A DNA stretch of 64,000 bases. Origin: Bacteroidales bacterium. GTDB lineage: Bacteria > Bacteroidota > Bacteroidia > Bacteroidales > P3. This document shows positions 62,359-64,000 of this stretch, piece after piece (position 1 is the first letter of the stretch; every line of letters starts with the position of its first letter). A model generated the notes under the pieces. That model searched no databases, had not been told where the DNA came from, and saw only the letters and a program-made list of their open reading frames with translations. The translations under genes were made by a program, and so were the position numbers. The DNA lies in NCBI GenBank assembly GCA_017449525.1, contig JAFTFL010000016.1, positions 1-64,000 of the forward strand, given 5' to 3'.

Positions 62359-64000
62359 ATGAACTTGAATAATTTCACAATCAAATCACAACAAGCCATT
62401 CAGAAAGCCCAGGAGATAGCACTCGGGCGCGAACAGCAAAGCATTGAATGCACCCATCTGCTAAAAGGCATTCTGAGTGAGGACGACAACGTTACGCCAT
62501 ATCTTCTGAAAAAGATGGAGGTCAACGTAACCCGTCTCAACCAAGCCCTTGATGCCGCCATCGGCTCGCTGCCACGCGTCAGCGGCGGCAACCAATACCT
62601 CAGTTCTGATGCCAACCAGGCTCTCATCAAAGCATCGCAAATAGCCACCGAGATGGGCGACGAGTTCGTAAGCATTGAGCATCTGCTGCTCGGCATAATG
62701 GACGGGCGCAACTCGGCGGCCAACATGCTGAAAGATGCTGGTGCGTCGGAGAAGGCTCTCAAAGCAGCCATCGCCGACCTGCGCAAAGGCAGCAAGGTGG
62801 GCAGCCAAACGGCCGAGGAGAGCTACAACGCACTGTCGAAGTACGCCAAGAACTTGAACCAACTGGCTCAGTCGGGCAAGTTAGACCCCGTTATCGGACG
62901 CGACGAGGAAATACGCCGTGTGCTACAAATCCTAAGCCGCCGCACCAAGAATAACCCCATCCTAATAGGCGAACCCGGAGTGGGCAAGACCGCCATTGCC
63001 GAAGGACTTGCCCATCGCATCGTGAGTGGCGATGTGCCAGAGAACTTGAAGAGCAAGACCATCTACTCTCTCGACATGGGTGCCCTCGTGGCTGGTGCAA
63101 AATACAAGGGAGAATTCGAAGAGCGTCTGAAGAGCGTCATTAGGGAAATCAACGAGTCGGACGGCGAAATCATCCTCTTTATCGATGAAATTCACACCCT
63201 GGTGGGTGCAGGTGGAGGCGAAGGAGCCATGGACGCAGCCAACATCCTCAAGCCCGCACTGGCAAGAGGCGAACTGCGTGCTATCGGAGCCACTACCACC
63301 GCCGAGTACCAAAAGTACTTTGAAAAAGACAAAGCACTGGAGCGCCGCTTCCAAAGCGTACTCATCGACGAGCCGAGCGTGCCCGACACCATATCGATAC
63401 TCCGTGGGCTGAAAGAGCGCTACGAGGTGCACCACAAGGTTCGTATCAAAGACGAGGCCATCATAGCCGCAGCGGAACTCAGCAACCGGTACATCAGCAA
63501 CCGCTTCCTTCCCGATAAGGCCATAGACCTCATTGACGAGGCTGCCGCCAAACTGCGCATGGAGATCGACTCCGTACCCGAAGAACTGGACGAAATAGAG
63601 CGCAGGATGCGACAACTGGAAATCGAGCGCGAAGCCATCAAACGCGAGAACGACGAAGATAAGTTGCACCAGATTGGCAAGGAACTTGGCGAACTGACCG
63701 AGCAGCGCAACCAAATGAAAACACGCTGGCAGAACGAGAAGACCATTGTCGAATCCATACAGGCCGAGGTAAAGAACATAGAGAGCTACAAGTTCCAAGC
63801 CGAACAGGCCGAACGCCAGGGCGACTATGGAAAGGTGGCCGAGCTGCGCTATGGTCGTATCAAAGAAGCAGAGGCCAAGGTGGCAGACCTCAAGCTCCAA
63901 TTGAAGCAGATGCAAGCGGATCAGGCCATGATTAATGAAGAAGTGGACAGCGAGCAGATAGCGGAAGTGGTGAGCAAGTGGACAGGAATACCCGTTACGA
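62359..64000 (+). CDS. clpB: ATP-dependent disaggregase ClpB, 3' end outside the window
   Basis: The frame starts at ATG 62359 ([20 protein letters not shown]) and is open to the window end, 547 codons of an expected 860 or so. It contains the N-terminal Clp repeat domain, NBD1 with [17 protein letters not shown] (Walker A) and [15 protein letters not shown] (Walker B), and a coiled-coil M domain ([20 protein letters not shown]), which marks ClpB rather than ClpA/ClpC; it ends at [10 protein letters not shown], the entry to NBD2. ClpB extracts proteins from aggregates together with DnaK. No clear heat-shock promoter was recognised upstream. Confidence 0.95.
   Translation, partial: MNLNNFTIKSQQAIQKAQEIALGREQQSIECTHLLKGILSEDDNVTPYLLKKMEVNVTRLNQALDAAIGSLPRVSGGNQYLSSDANQALIKASQIATEMGDEFVSIEHLLLGIMDGRNSAANMLKDAGASEKALKAAIADLRKGSKVGSQTAEESYNALSKYAKNLNQLAQSGKLDPVIGRDEEIRRVLQILSRRTKNNPILIGEPGVGKTAIAEGLAHRIVSGDVPENLKSKTIYSLDMGALVAGAKYKGEFEERLKSVIREINESDGEIILFIDEIHTLVGAGGGEGAMDAANILKPALARGELRAIGATTTAEYQKYFEKDKALERRFQSVLIDEPSVPDTISILRGLKERYEVHHKVRIKDEAIIAAAELSNRYISNRFLPDKAIDLIDEAAAKLRMEIDSVPEELDEIERRMRQLEIEREAIKRENDEDKLHQIGKELGELTEQRNQMKTRWQNEKTIVESIQAEVKNIESYKFQAEQAERQGDYGKVAELRYGRIKEAEAKVADLKLQLKQMQADQAMINEEVDSEQIAEVVSKWTGIPVT

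Overview
The window looks like a chromosomal segment of an anaerobe of the order Bacteroidales (phylum Bacteroidota). Four things point there: a giant surface protein with a type IX secretion (T9SS type B) C-terminal signal; promoter boxes of the TAnnTTTG type (mostly TACCTTTGCA) instead of sigma70 -35/-10 pairs; families largely confined to the phylum (DUF5683, DUF3276/PUR-like, long-form urocanate hydratase, recF next to a DUF721 gene); and a sodium-pumping methylmalonyl-CoA decarboxylase cluster of the succinate-propionate pathway. T9SS argues against Bacteroides itself and fits a Prevotellaceae- or Porphyromonadaceae-like genome; the species cannot be named from the sequence alone.

Layout. 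1-4.3 kb: a partial DUF4160 gene, urocanate hydratase (hutU) and a VanX-like D-Ala-D-Ala dipeptidase, separated by unusually structured gene-free DNA. 4.3-24.1 kb: an almost unbroken minus-strand run of housekeeping genes: SpoU methyltransferase, DUF5683, parB, parA, a PUR-like protein, a cysteine desulfidase-like protein, a deoxyhypusine-synthase-like protein, dnaB, tsaB, an ABC permease, a LolA-like protein, folE, an RlmI-like methyltransferase, rpe, a YitT protein, a TSCPD protein, the YggS-type PLP protein, topB, prmA and truA. 24.7-28.8 kb: plus-strand OmpA-like protein, mutL and a rhomboid protease. 28.9-38.1 kb: minus-strand thioredoxin-like, DUF805, SRPBCC, pyrE (divergent from a Nudix gene), DUF721-recF-ispH, an M23 peptidase, an unrecognised protein and lpdA. 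38.4-43.6 kb: mce-mmdA-[Cys-rich lipoprotein]-oadG-like-biotin carrier-mmdB/oadB, the decarboxylase module. 44.1-56.4 kb: one 4112-residue T9SS adhesin-like protein with about 44 Ig-like repeats. 56.8-61.6 kb: ligA, dapF and dnaX; dnaX is split into two overlapping frames. 62.4 kb to the end: clpB, cut by the window edge.

The most unusual signals lie between genes. Five or more gene-free stretches carry short tandem arrays with an exact 22-nt period. In three of them the unit begins with a half of the palindrome ATGCCGTACGGCAT; in a fourth (18.2 kb) the sequence is different but the period is the same. They sit just upstream of dnaB, rpe, the OmpA-like gene, mce and dnaX, and they resemble in architecture the BrickBuilt minisatellite elements of Porphyromonas gingivalis. 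Other notable items are a probable +1 frameshift in dnaX exactly where the short (gamma-like) product should end, a nine-G tract in the leader of the giant adhesin gene, two interlaced perfect inverted repeats after hutU, and a 19-bp perfect palindrome between hutU and the dipeptidase gene. No tRNA, rRNA, CRISPR array or insertion sequence was seen.
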